Both the position numbers and the translations under genes were made by a program. DNA of 64,000 bases from Salticus scenicus (taxonomy: Eukaryota; Arthropoda; Arachnida; Araneae; Salticidae). The notes under the pieces were generated by a model. That model searched no databases, was not told the DNA's origin, and saw nothing but the letters and a program-made list of their open reading frames with translations. This document shows positions 43,347 to 53,609 of the stretch, piece after piece (within the stretch, counting starts at the first letter, position 1; every line of letters starts with the position of its first letter). The DNA is taken from the NCBI GenBank assembly GCA_963930645.1, contig OZ005660.1, positions 241,990,836 to 242,054,835 on the forward strand, given 5' to 3'.

Positions 43347-43573
43347 ATTTTTCGCATAGTTGGTAATAAATAAAAATATCAACCTTTACACTCTAATTTA
43401 ATTTAAATAAATATTCACAGTTGATGAATTCATGGATAAAAAATTCTAAATTGAAATTTCGTGATCTATGGAATTGTGCTACGATTGTTATTGTCTCACC
43501 TGATATATCTGCGTTTGCTGACTCGGTGACTTTCCCAACGAATATTATGCGAGAAGTGCCTAGCTGGTTGTCA

Positions 43574-43644
43574 GCCAGGGTAGCTCAGTGGTAGAGCATC
43601 CATGCGTTAAGCGGAGGTACGCGGGTTCGATTTCCGGCTCTGAT
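43574..43644 (+). tRNA. tRNA-like sequence, copy 3 (anticodon position GTT)
   Basis: Direct duplicate of copy 2 and its upstream spacer, about 298 bp further on. The T-stem is damaged (GCGGG/TCCGG), the acceptor ends CTCTGAT, and the anticodon stem is TCCAT/GCGGA. Likely a pseudo-tRNA. Confidence 0.4.
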
Positions 43645-43799
43645 ATTTTTCGCATAGTTGGTAATAAATAAAAATATCAATCTTTACACTCCAATTTGAT
43701 TTAAATAAATATTCACGGTTGATGAATTCACGCATAAAAATTTCTAAATAGTTACTATTTAGTTTGAAGGATATTTGGTATTCAGCTGAAGTTAGTATT

Positions 43800-43852
43800 T
43801 AGTTGGCCGAATATTCGGTATTTGGCCAAAACTGATATTTGGTGCATCCCTA
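43800..43852 (+). mobile_element. Solo hAT-type right terminus
   Basis: GGCCGAATATTCGGTATTTG followed by GTGCATCCCTA; same style as the end at 16176. Confidence 0.5.
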
Positions 43853-43859
43853 ATATGCA

Positions 43860-46272
43860 CTTTGGTGGGATTTTATAATTACTAACTTATCCAACTGGGA
43901 AGCAGGGAGTAAAAAGTGCATAAGTCGTTGCCAAAGGCATAGCTGCCAACCTTTGAGAATCAAAATTAGAGAGATTTTGTATGAGACATTCTTTTTATTG
44001 CAAATACATATGAATAAAATAATAAATAAATAAAACATACTAAATTTAAAATACAGCTAGATTATACTAAATTCTAACCATACTGAAACAATATATATAC
44101 ATGCATACATTGATTTGGCGAAATGTTTCTTCCCTGAAAAATCTATTAATTTTTTCCACATGTTTACACATCCTATAAATATGACGTGTAAATATTTAAT
44201 TTAATTGTGGAAAAATAAATAGATTGATTAAGATCAGCAATAAAGTCTAAAAATAATTACGTATGTGAGTAATATTCACTTTTATTGCTTTATAGATTTT
44301 AGAGTTGCTCACTTTCCAGAGATTGGAAAAGGAGGGGGGACAGAAAAATAATTACAGAGTAAGAAATATTAAACTCTTTCAATTCTACTTCTAGAATTTA
44401 ATAAAACAACTTTTAAATTAATATTACAGTTACATAAAGATTGGGAAATAAAAGACTTCTGCTGAACATTTGATTGCTGATCGTTAGTTGGAGATAAATT
44501 TGAAGGTGGGGGGAGGAAATAATTAAATGAGCAAGAAATATTTAATAATACTATTTCTTTACAGGTTCTAGAATCTCATAAAGTATGTTTCAAACGAATA
44601 TTGACATTTATGTTGTAGATGGTACAAGACTGGAAATTGGGAGCTTTCGTAGAACATTTGATCACCGATCGTTCTATGGAGTTTCTATTTTTAAAATGAA
44701 CGATATCCGTGACTTTTTTAAAGATTGAAGAAATAAATTCACGGAATTCTGCAAATTAGACAAAAATAAATAAATAATAAAATAAAATAATAATGAAAAA
44801 AAATGAGCATAACTGTTTTTTTTTTTTGTTTTTTTTGTTTGTTTGTTTTTTCTAGCAAACACAGTGCAGCATTACAAAATGGGTTTGGAATTATATTGCT
44901 TGATTTGGGTTGTTAAAATAACAATAAGTAGCACATCTACAAAATTTTAGGAATTTAAGACAACTTATAATTAGGGTCTTTTAGGACATTTTTTAATTTT
45001 TTCAGGAATTTCAAAAAAGTCACAAGTAACATGCAATACACTATGTTTCATAAAAATAAAATCATCATAATATTATGAAAAATAAATATTTACTAATGAA
45101 ATTGAGATAGAACTTTCAATATGAAATTCAGTGTACATATTTTTTCACAAGATACCAGATAAGATTTTTTTTACCTTTTAGTTATACAAACACATGGCAA
45201 GATAAAATATTTTAATGCACATTAAAAAAAAGAGGAGGCTAAGGCTGGCTTTTTTAACGTTATCATAAAAAGTATTTCTATGACAATCTTCTTTAATCTG
45301 GATATTAATGAATCATTTTATTTATGTAAGTGACTAAATAAATGTAAATAAATAAGTAAGCCAACCAAAATACAGGATTAAAATATGGTATATTTATGTT
45401 TAATGGAAAATACCGTTTCAACTAATATATGTGATAATTACAGTGCAATAATTACTAAATATTTTCAAAATTTAATACAGTAAATCTGAACAACTTTGTG
45501 CTGTAGAAATAAGAATTTTTAAGTAAATACAATAAAACCGCCGTACTCAGATTAACGTTTTATTTTGTATTTGTAAGTGTTAGCGATAGTCTACGAAGAC
45601 GGAGCCATGTTGTCATGTGTTTGTGTTGATAGATTCATGAAAAGAACGATTCATTGAATTGTCAGCTTTGGCTCCTCCTACAGTAATTACGTCTGACCAA
45701 TTGCTGCTCTGTATTTGCTTAATCTTCGTCGCTGAAATTGTTTCATAAATCGCGCCCAGGACACAGGCCCCATATTATGTACCCACACAATAATCAGACC
45801 CTTGCCAAAGAAAGAGTAGAAACAGTTCAGTTTAAAAAAAGTAATGTTGTTGATAAAGTACTAGATAAGTTGTTTGTAATTAATGAATGTAACATGAATG
45901 ATCTTTCATCGAAAAATGAAGTTGACTATTAACTTTGATTATAAATTTTATATAAGAAGTAACAATTTACAAAATAAAATTAATTTCATTTTTAAGCAAT
46001 TTGTTATTTTGGTTTTAAATTTGAATCAAACATATTTTATTTATTATTTACTATAAAATGTTGCTTGATTTAAATTTGCTAACTTTTTAATGAAATTTCA
46101 TTTTTAAATCAGAGACTTGCATGATTCAAAAATTTTTTTCAAGCAAATTAATTTTTTTGCACATACCATCAAATTATTGCTTAATTAAAAATCATCAATA
46201 TAATAGATAATAAACCTAAGGTTACCTATGTATAATATTCTTTTATACATAGAATAAGAATTAAATTAGGGA
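43860..46272. other. AT-rich sequence spanning the right end of the 11-kb element
   Basis: CATAGCTGCCAACCTTTGAG at 43938 resembles the terminus of the 62490-62685 family. A short open stretch at about 45770-45932 (MYPHNNQTLAKERVETVQ..) just outside the 9-bp duplication may be an old exon but is unassigned. Poly(T) near 44817. Otherwise featureless. Confidence 0.4.
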
Positions 46273-46950
46273 ATACAGACAAGATTGGTTAAGCCTAGAG
46301 CCCCTAAATAAAATAATTTTTTGCCTCAGAAGAGGACAGAATTCCCGCTTGGCGTCGTTATCGCTTCCCCAATGATTTTAAGAAATCTTGATCTGAAGCT
46401 AATCCGGTCAAGATAAGAGCAATAAGCAACAATAATATTCCTAAAAACACATTTTTTTCACAATACATTCTCAGGATGTCATTTTATTCTGAGGATATCG
46501 TATGGATGTACTGGGGTAAGATGTGTTGTTAGGACAGATTCTGTTTCTTTTACAAAATGTCGCCAAAACTCAAATACATAGTCTGCGAACACTTTACATT
46601 CACTTCTTGAAGAATTATAGCAGTTTATCGCTAAACAAACTTCCATATCATAGTTTACTTAGCTAAAATTATGAAATATAACAAAACAAGTTACTTTAAA
46701 GTAACGTAAGACGATAAAAAAAATGTTTGTCGTTTGTTTATCAGAGAAACGCGCTGGGTACACGTGGCAACCCTAAGGCAACAAAATGCCTGATGCGCCA
46801 GCTCGTATATATAGGAGCCTTAGTTAAGCCATATCCGACGTGTGCCACGTGGAAGAGCCGCGTTTTATTACAACCCACAAGGCACACGAGACCGAGGTAG
46901 GCCTAGAAAGCGGTGGTTTGACCAAGAAACCGGAACAGGCCTTCGGCCTA
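46273..46950 (+). pseudogene. LINE reverse-transcriptase ORF2 C-terminal relic, split by a MITE
   Basis: Removing the insertion at 46296-46822 (and one copy of its duplication) the plus-strand frame reads QDWLSHIRRVPRGRAAFYYN, PQGTRDRGRPRKRWFDQ, then ETGTGLRPNP and a stop. The GRPRKRW motif preceded by a short Trp/His/Arg-rich stretch is the hallmark of the extreme C-terminus of non-LTR retrotransposon ORF2 proteins. Only about 45 residues remain. The sequence is GC-richer than its surroundings. The specific LINE clade cannot be told. Confidence 0.75.
46296..46822. mobile_element. hAT-like non-autonomous element, copy B (perfect 8-bp duplication)
   Basis: The termini TAGAGCCCCTAAATA and reversed TAAGGCTCCTATATA are flanked by GTTAAGCC on both sides (46288-46295, 46823-46830). 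The body is nearly identical to 26942-27503, with a 35-bp shorter interior near the left end. It interrupts the LINE relic. Noncoding. Confidence 0.92.
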
Positions 46951-47345
46951 ATCCTTGAAGAGGAAGAAGAATTATGTAAATTAGATTTGAAAAATAAATC
47001 CACATTTTTTTTTCTCCGAAAATCTTTCTGAGGAGAATACTTCCTTTAAATTTTAGTAATGATTTTGCTACAAATGCAAATCTTTAAACATTAAAAAAAA
47101 ATTGAAATTTGTATTTTAATATGAATAATTATTCATTATTTGCTATTGAATACTTTTAGTCATGGAATAAGTAATGACTGTTTAGAAAAATTGCTTTGTG
47201 GGGCTAACTAGAGACTATTCTCTGATTGAAAATTATGAATTATAAAGAGAATATCGTGAAATAAAGTTAGTTTGTTCTAGTTGTGCCTTTAAAATTGAAT
47301 AATCATGAATACGTTTAATGATTTAAGTCATAAACATGAATTTTT

Positions 47346-47672
47346 TTTTATATGCCCTAACAACACATTTAACACGCCCTAACACACATTTATGCCCTTT
47401 TAATATATGCCCTAACAACACATCTTACCCCAGTACATCCATAGGATAAACCTCAGAATAAAATGACATCCTGAGAATGTACTGCGAAAACAATGTGTTT
47501 TTAGGAATATTATTGTTGCTTATTGGTCTTATATTGACCTGATTAGCTACAGATCAAGATTTCTTAAAATCATTAGGGAAGCTATAAGGACGCCAAGCGG
47601 GAATGCTCTCCTCTTCGGAGGCAAAAAAAATGGCTGTGATGCGCCGGCCTATTATTTTATTTAGGCGCTCTA
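47346..47672 (-). mobile_element. hAT-like non-autonomous element, copy C, truncated and inverted
   Basis: The minus strand begins TAGAGCGCCTAAATA at 47672 and follows copies A and B to about 47412 (GATGTGTTGTTAGGGC). It then breaks into small repeats of TGCCCTAACAACACAT (47352-47420). The other terminus is missing. Confidence 0.85.
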
Positions 47673-47812
47673 CACTGTAAAAAAATAACTATTACTAGCT
47701 GCACTCTGTGAATTTATTTAATCCAATCACAGAGAATTTCTTGCAAGAAATTCTCTGTGATTGGATAAAATAAATCACAGATTGCAGCTGGTAATAGGTT
47801 TTTTTTTACAGT
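47673..47812. mobile_element. Loop-less hairpin MITE, CACTGTAAAAA termini
   Basis: The arms are reverse complements across the whole 140 bp, meeting at TTTCTTGCAAGAAA. Landmarks are CTGTAAAAAAATAAC, ATCCAATCACAGAGAA and its complement, and CAGCTGGTAATAGG. TA lies at both flanks (47671-47672, 47812-47813). It is inserted precisely at the terminus of copy C. Confidence 0.85.
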
Positions 47813-47819
47813 ATAGGTG

Positions 47820-47915
47820 GAACCATGTTCCAAGACCATGCGCGACGCATTATGAGATATCTATTTACCGTTGAGCGTAGGAGAGCGGGTTCGATTCCCG
47901 CGCTGGCCCTGGGTG
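47820..47915 (+). other. tRNA-derived repeat fragment (T-arm and 3' half)
   Basis: GAGAGCGGGTTCGATTCCCG followed by CGCTGGCCC gives a perfect T-arm (GCGGG/CCCGC) and B-box. The 5' half is not convincing. Likely a SINE head fragment. Confidence 0.4.
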
Positions 47916-48211
47916 TTTTTTCATTTCTTCGTATTGTAATTCTGTCATGTGCTATCTGTAATTATCTGATGAAGATTTACAAACGGACTACATGTCAAGC
48001 ATACAAGTCAAGCATACATGTCATCTGATGTATATGTTATCAATAAATAAATAAATAAATCTATTTACCGAAGATGTAGCTGTGTGCTATAACTGGACTG
48101 GGACCAATGAAAAACTAAAGTTTTCTAATCTAAAGATCTGTCGCATTATAGTAAGTTAGTTAAATGTTGAAATGTTTAAAATTCTCAATTATGCTTTATC
48201 TTAGGGTTAGC

Positions 48212-48283
48212 AAGGTTTTGGACACTATGGTGGTAAAAATCAGGGATTTATCCCTGATTTTTACCATGCTGTGCAAAACCCTA
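48212..48283. mobile_element. Hairpin MITE
   Basis: The left arm (AGGTTTTGGACACTATGG, TGGTAAAAATCAGGGAT) and right arm (ATCCCTGATTTTTACCAT, GCTGTGCAAAACC) are reverse complements with few mismatches and a 1-2 nt loop. Confidence 0.8.
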
Positions 48284-48465
48284 GTGTTTTAAACCGTCTA
48301 AAACTATACTTTTGAGTAGAATTATATTTTATCAAAATTACTCAAATAATATTTGAAATATTATAAAATATTATAATAATAATTATTATTTATTATGATT
48401 TATAATATGTTTCAAGGAAGTATTTATGCCATTGAAAATTCAGGGGCTGAAATAATGTAGAGGGT

Positions 48466-48501
<36 letters not shown>

Positions 48502-49590
48502 TTAGAATGCATTAAGTTACCCCTTCTTGGGTAAAATAAAATAAAATTAGGAACATCGGTAAAGTTAATGTGTGAATTGTTCTTTATAAGATATTATTTA
48601 AGATTACTAAACTATAACTATTGGTCAGTTTCTATTTTGCCAGTAATTATTGAGATATGCCAAAATAATTAAATTTTTCATTGATATTTATTTGTTATCT
48701 AATTTAACCCAGCAAATTTTTGTTAAAATACTATTGTTACATTTTTTACATTTCCTATTATTAATGTTAAATTTTATATGCTAAAAGATTTTTAATAAAA
48801 GTTCATTTCTTCAAAACTTTTAGTCTTTTACTGCCTAAAACAAATATAACATTCAAACAAATGACTGCTTCTAACTGTAGATTCTGTGCTCAATACTAAT
48901 AGTTTAATTTAGCTATATGTTAAAAATTATAGTCAAACAGCCAGCGAAACGACATAAAAAACAAAGTTCCAGTACGATTTTTTTTTTTTTTTTTTTATAA
49001 AGAAATTTCTAGAAGAAATGGAACAATCTGGAAAGTTTGAGTTTGAAAAAGGAGAAAGAATTTCATTGATTTTGAGAACAATAAAAATGAATTAAAGATT
49101 AGATTTAAAATATCATCTTGAATAAAGCCACATAAAAAAAAAAAAAAAAAAAAAAAGATTTCTTTTCCTTTTTTTTTTTTTTTTTTTTTTTTTTAAGAAA
49201 AAGAAGTAAATATGGTATATTTCTAAAATGACAAAAGTAATGATATGAAGTGGGGGATGATATGAAGTGGCTTTATACTAAAGCTTAGTGCAATAGACAA
49301 TTTGCACGTTTTCTGATTTTATTGTTACATAATAGAATATCAAAAGGTAAGAAAATAAATACATACATTTTCTTTACTTGAAATCTAATGACTGATTTAT
49401 AATAATTTTAACATCGCACTATTTACTCTATCGACAAAACGCAGTAAAATATATCGTGACGTCACTCTATATGACAACAAACGAAAGTAATCGTTGTTTA
49501 CATTCGATTTCGTGCTTTGCTTTGCTTCTTGAATCAGTGAAATAGGTTTTGTATGTTATAATAATGACTGATATTAAAAAATTGTAGTAT
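48284..49590. other. AT-rich intergenic, homopolymers
   Basis: Poly(T) at 48470-48496 and 48979-48996; poly(A) at 49134-49156 followed by poly(T) at 49171-49194. No gene. Confidence 0.6.
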
Positions 49591-49593
49591 AAA

Positions 49594-49720
49594 TATTGTA
49601 TTGTACCATTTTGCAATAATACAACGGCTAACGCTTCTCAAAAGTTATCCTTTAGCGTTCCACAGGATCCTATAAACGAAAACATTGGACAACCACCATG
49701 AAAAGAAAACATTTGAAAAT
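49594..49720 (+). pseudogene. THAP-domain exon relic
   Basis: The plus-strand frame reads YCIVPFCNNTTANASQKL, SFSVPQDPINENI, then after a one-base shift WTTTMKRKH. This is the N-terminal half of a THAP domain: the C-x4-C pair is intact, followed by the F-x-VP and W motifs. A stop precedes it and there is no start codon. No C-x2-H half follows. CGTGACGTCACTC at about 49456 and GTGACGTCAGG at about 49875 flank it and might be parts of the ends of the host element. It is distinct in sequence from the THAP pieces at 8.7, 17.8, 18.6, 21.5 and 57.3 kb. Confidence 0.7.
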
Positions 49721-50198
49721 GATGATAATGAAAAATGGTGATAATGATATTGAATGATTATAAGATGAAAAAGAAATGCTCAGAAATCACATAAACGATT
49801 AATAATTACGAAAGTTAAACGAATTGCTGATTACTAACCAGGCTAACAGAATGTAAACATTAAAGCATCATAAAGTGTGACGTCAGGCAGCGTTTTGAAG
49901 TCACGTGATTTTTGGTCAATTTTAAAGTTATTTTTTAAATTAATGAGAACTTTTTTGCATTTTTAATAAACTTTTTGAAATTTATGGGTCTAAAACTACC
50001 AGAAGAATAGGATTTTGTTCAAATCCCCCATGTGTGCAAATTCCTCATTATGAAATTCGCAAAAGGGTCACAAAACCATTCTTTAAAAAGAATTAATAAT
50101 AATAAAAACGTTTATCTCCACTATAATAAACACACATGAACAGCTGAGATTAATTCAAAAACAAAGTTCTGCTGTGAAAAAATGAAGTTCCATTACAA

Positions 50199-50341
50199 AA
50201 ATGTCGCAAAGAAAAGGATTGATAGATCATTACTGCATAACAAATCGCCAATGGATGCACTATACAAAGCTTAGTCATAATCTTTTATGCTGTGCATGTT
50301 CTAAGTTCATTGAAAGAAATGAAACAGATGAACGGACTTGA
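50199..50341 (+). other. Short ORF, possible exon
   Basis: ATG-initiated frame of about 45 codons (MSQRKGLIDHYCITNRQW, KLSHNLLCCACSKFIERNE). The composition looks more protein-like than the surroundings and includes a C-C-x-C cluster. No family recognised; could be chance. Confidence 0.2.
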
Positions 50342-50909
50342 GTATACAAGAACATGGCATTATGATTTTCAAAGATTAGCAGAATCACAGTTACACATAC
50401 AAATGTGTTTAACATTTGATATTTCAGGCATATTACTGAATATTCAATTTTGTGAAATGTGAAATTATTTCTTTTGATCTAATATTAAAATACAGTTAAC
50501 TGAATCTATAAAAATTCAATTTTTAAAATTTTAAATTATTTGAGAAATTTCTTATGTATTTGTTATTTTTAATTACCATTAAATTGAGATTATTCAGAAT
50601 AATAAAGAGCTAATAATTTACATTTAAATGAAAGCAAGCAATTGTTTAATGTGTTTTCTAAAGTAACATTAAATAAAATTAGTTATTGATTACTTTAATC
50701 ATAGCAGTGATGATATTTAAGTTTTATGAAAGAGAAATCTAAGATAATAAGGCTTATTTTAAAGTCTCAACAAAAAATCTAGATAAATTTTTTAATATGT
50801 TAAACAAAACAAACAAACAACAAAATATATATATCCATATTTTTTTTTTTCTTATTTTTTTCTATTTTCTTATACGTAAGTTTTAAACTTTACAAACTGT
50901 TTGTTTCAG

Positions 50910-50980
50910 ATGCAGTTGAAAAGGAGTATAACAGTGTGACAAGGGCACAGATTGAAGATATTATGGTTGCGGCATGCTAA
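50910..50980 (+). other. Candidate terminal exon
   Basis: A pyrimidine-rich acceptor (TGTTTGTTTCAG, ending 50909) precedes a frame reading DAVEKEYNSVTRAQIEDIM, VAAC and stop TAA at 50978-50980. The composition is plausible for protein and the splice signal is good. There is no neighbouring exon to join it to. Unidentified. Confidence 0.3.
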
Positions 50981-51884
50981 AGAGAGAAAATTTTATGTCA
51001 GAAAAACAAAAAAGTGTTAAATATAAAAGTGCATTAAAATTTTTTATGTGTTTTGGAATTCGTATTATTAAAATGTTCCGTACTTCTAAATTTCACAAAT
51101 TAAGATTTTCAGTATCAAAATGTAAATAAAACAAGTAATTAACAAATAAGATAGTAATAATTCAGCAGTGAGATGATTACTATAACAGAAAAATCTACAT
51201 ATACATTAAAAAAAAAGTTTCTGGCATCATTTTTTTTTTCTTTTTTTTTCCGGCGATCACATTTTCTAGCGGAAGGGAGTGTCCTTCACGTCATGAGAGG
51301 TATCAGTGTTTGCCAAATTCTCCAAGTTGTGAATAAAGAGGGTACTAACAATAATACAGGATGTTAACCTTTTACACTCCGAATTCAGATCCACGGGTAA
51401 TTTAAATTTGTTTTTTACATATTTTGCCTTTTAATGTTTTAGTTTAAAAAACTCTCTCATGAAAATGTGTAAATATATATATATATTTATATTCAATATT
51501 GTTAATTTAATATTATTATATTTAATATTATTAGTTTAATATTATTATAATTTTATTTTAATAATGTAAGCTATTTTAAACATGCCAGCCTATTTTTAGA
51601 AGCATTTGCTTATTTTTCCAAATTATGTGAATTTTTAAACGGTGGGGTAAAAGGGAAAATGGTAAAATAGGTCATTTTTAAAATTTTCTGTACATTTCCC
51701 CTTTTATGATTGAACTGTAATTTCTATTTCAAAAAATCAAGTCATCTATCTATTATATGTGATATTTTTTTCAAGTTAGTATTCGTGATTTTTAATTTGT
51801 AAATGAATTTTTAATTCCATGTTCCATTTATAGAACATTGACTTGTAAAAGGTTAATTAGAATGTTAGCAGGTGTGTGTGTGTG

Positions 51885-51917
<33 letters not shown>

Positions 51918-53130
51918 AATATGTTTAAAAATAAGGAAATTCATATTTAAATCACATTTTAAAAACTAAAAACTTATCCACATATATTCATGTAAAATTC
52001 TGAAATATCTGTATTTAAAGTAGCACAGTCAATGTGATAAAATTTATAAATGTATTAGGCTAAAATTTACCATGTATAAGGGAATGTAAATAGCATTTTT
52101 TATTTAAATGTTAAACTATGTAAAAATAATATCATTTTCTCAAGTGATAACTTTAAAAAAAGTTAAATTACAACATGTTCGAAGCATGTTTACATTTTCT
52201 ATACTTATTACAATTACTCAGCGGGGAAAAAATAAAAATAAACAAGTATTTGTTAAACAGATATATGTGTAAATACAGTTTATAACTTATTAATAAAGAA
52301 AACACAAAAACATTAGATTAATAACTTAATAACGATCAAATCAGAAGTAAATATATTTTTATTATTCAATGCATTTGAAAATAATCTGATTTTTATTTTA
52401 ATCTAAGAATAAAGGCTTAACAATAATAATATTATCGTGTTTATTTAAAGTTTTGTACTTATTATTTCAATGTTTAACATTTTCACAAATACAGAAACGT
52501 ATATATTAATACATTAAAAAGAACTTGCTATTTCGTCACGAAGTATATACATATATTCAAAAATTTTCAGAAGATTATAAAGAATTACAGAAATAACAAC
52601 GCAATAAAAACACAGATGAAAAAGCGATACAAACGCAAATATAGGCAGAAGCAGCAAGAGAAAGTTGAGAGAGCAGCAGTCTGAACAATAAATGAGATAA
52701 AAAAGAAATAATTAATTTAATTTCAATAGCAAAATTTTGTAGAAGATAAAACTTCTTTATATTTGATTACAACATCCGCATTAATAAAATGGCGGAATAC
52801 AGGTGCAGTTTTAGCTCAAGTATTTACGTAAACTGGATTAGTTCAATTTTCATTCAATTTATGTGCCTAAACTGACGCCCATATTTTGTACGTTTTTCGT
52901 AGATACGTCTATGTCGGAAATTTCACATATTCTGAACATACTGGAGCTGGAGATCTACGTTCAGAACTCACCTATAGACGTAACTTGGACGCGATAGATG
53001 AAATATGAACATAATATAAACGTATGTATTATGTGGGTAGTTACAATAACTTTCGTCTTGATTGTTCCATATAACAGAAATGCACAGAAACAAGTGTACA
53101 CAATATTTTGTAGATAGAGGACATCACAAA
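50981..53130. other. AT-rich intergenic with (TG)n/(TA)n
   Basis: TG/TA/TG compound microsatellite at 51872-51918; poly(T) at 51231-51249. No gene recognised. Confidence 0.55.
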
Positions 53131-53133
53131 AAT

Positions 53134-53211
53134 CCATGCCCGTACCAGGATTCGAACCTGGAAACTGAAGTAGCAGAAGGCAGCGTACTACCGACCCTAC
53201 TACCGCATGGG
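53134..53211 (-). other. tRNA-derived sequence (SINE head)
   Basis: The minus strand reads CCATGCGGTAGTAGGG.., with a perfect T-arm CCAGG-TTCGAAT-CCTGG and an acceptor-like CCATGC/GCATGG pair. The anticodon arm is not regular. B-box GGTTCGAATCC is good. Taken as a tRNA-derived repeat rather than a tRNA gene. Confidence 0.4.
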
Positions 53212-53609
53212 TTATATTCAGGAAAAAGAAGTTAAAAAATCGGCCATTGCTAAGCATTGTTGGGAGAATAATCATATTTTCAACTTTAATTCAACTAAAA
53301 ATGTGTCAGCCTAAACATTTACATGAACTCGATTTTCTAGAAGCTTTCCATATCTATAAAAATATCATTAATTGTGATTTTGCTGTACCCGCTCTCTTGG
53401 ATTGTTTGAAAAATTACGTAGAATTCTTGTGTCCATAAAATTAAGTGAATCTCTTTCCAATGTATATGGTAATTTCATACATGACCAACAGTGTATATGG
53501 TAATTTCATATATGACCAACATACTGCAAAGAAGTATTCTTGATATAACAGTTGGAAGAGGTAAAACTAGGATAAAAAATTTCTACTAGTATGATATTCA
53601 ACAGCACAT

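Larger units (their letters stand above)
43046..43440. repeat. Inverted repeat containing two tRNA-like sequences head to head
   Basis: 43046-43197 and 43276-43430 are reverse complements (landmarks AGTGTAAAGGTTGATATTTT, TATTTATTATGAAC.ATGC and the 71-nt tRNA-like sequence). The spacer of about 78 bp is duplicated again, in direct orientation, before the third tRNA-like copy at 43574. Confidence 0.85.
34631..45753. mobile_element. Candidate 11.1-kb Mutator-like element with perfect 9-bp duplication
   Basis: The left end reads GCGATTTATGAAACACTCCT; the right end, reversed, GCGATTTATGAAACAATTTC. Both are directly flanked by GCCCAGGAC (34622-34630 and 45754-45762). Similarity between the two ends continues weakly inward for about 120 bp (AGCTACGA/AGCGACGA, GAAGGAGGAG/GTAGGAGGAG, GAATGAATCACG/TCAATGAATCGT). 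A 9-bp duplication with long degenerate inverted ends is characteristic of MULEs; Merlin (8-9 bp) is the alternative. I found no transposase fragment inside. The interior is largely other elements, so this is either a non-autonomous carrier or a shell filled by insertions. Confidence 0.6.

Noticed and set aside
43127..43644. Three functional tRNA-Asn genes
   Set aside because: C at position 33, mismatched stems in each copy and embedding in a duplicated inverted repeat argue for tRNA-derived repeats. They are reported only as tRNA-like.
46840..47031. Open frame MCHVEEPRFITTHKAHETE... as a gene
   Set aside because: It is the wrong frame over the LINE C-terminal relic; the frame with GRPRKRW is the meaningful one.
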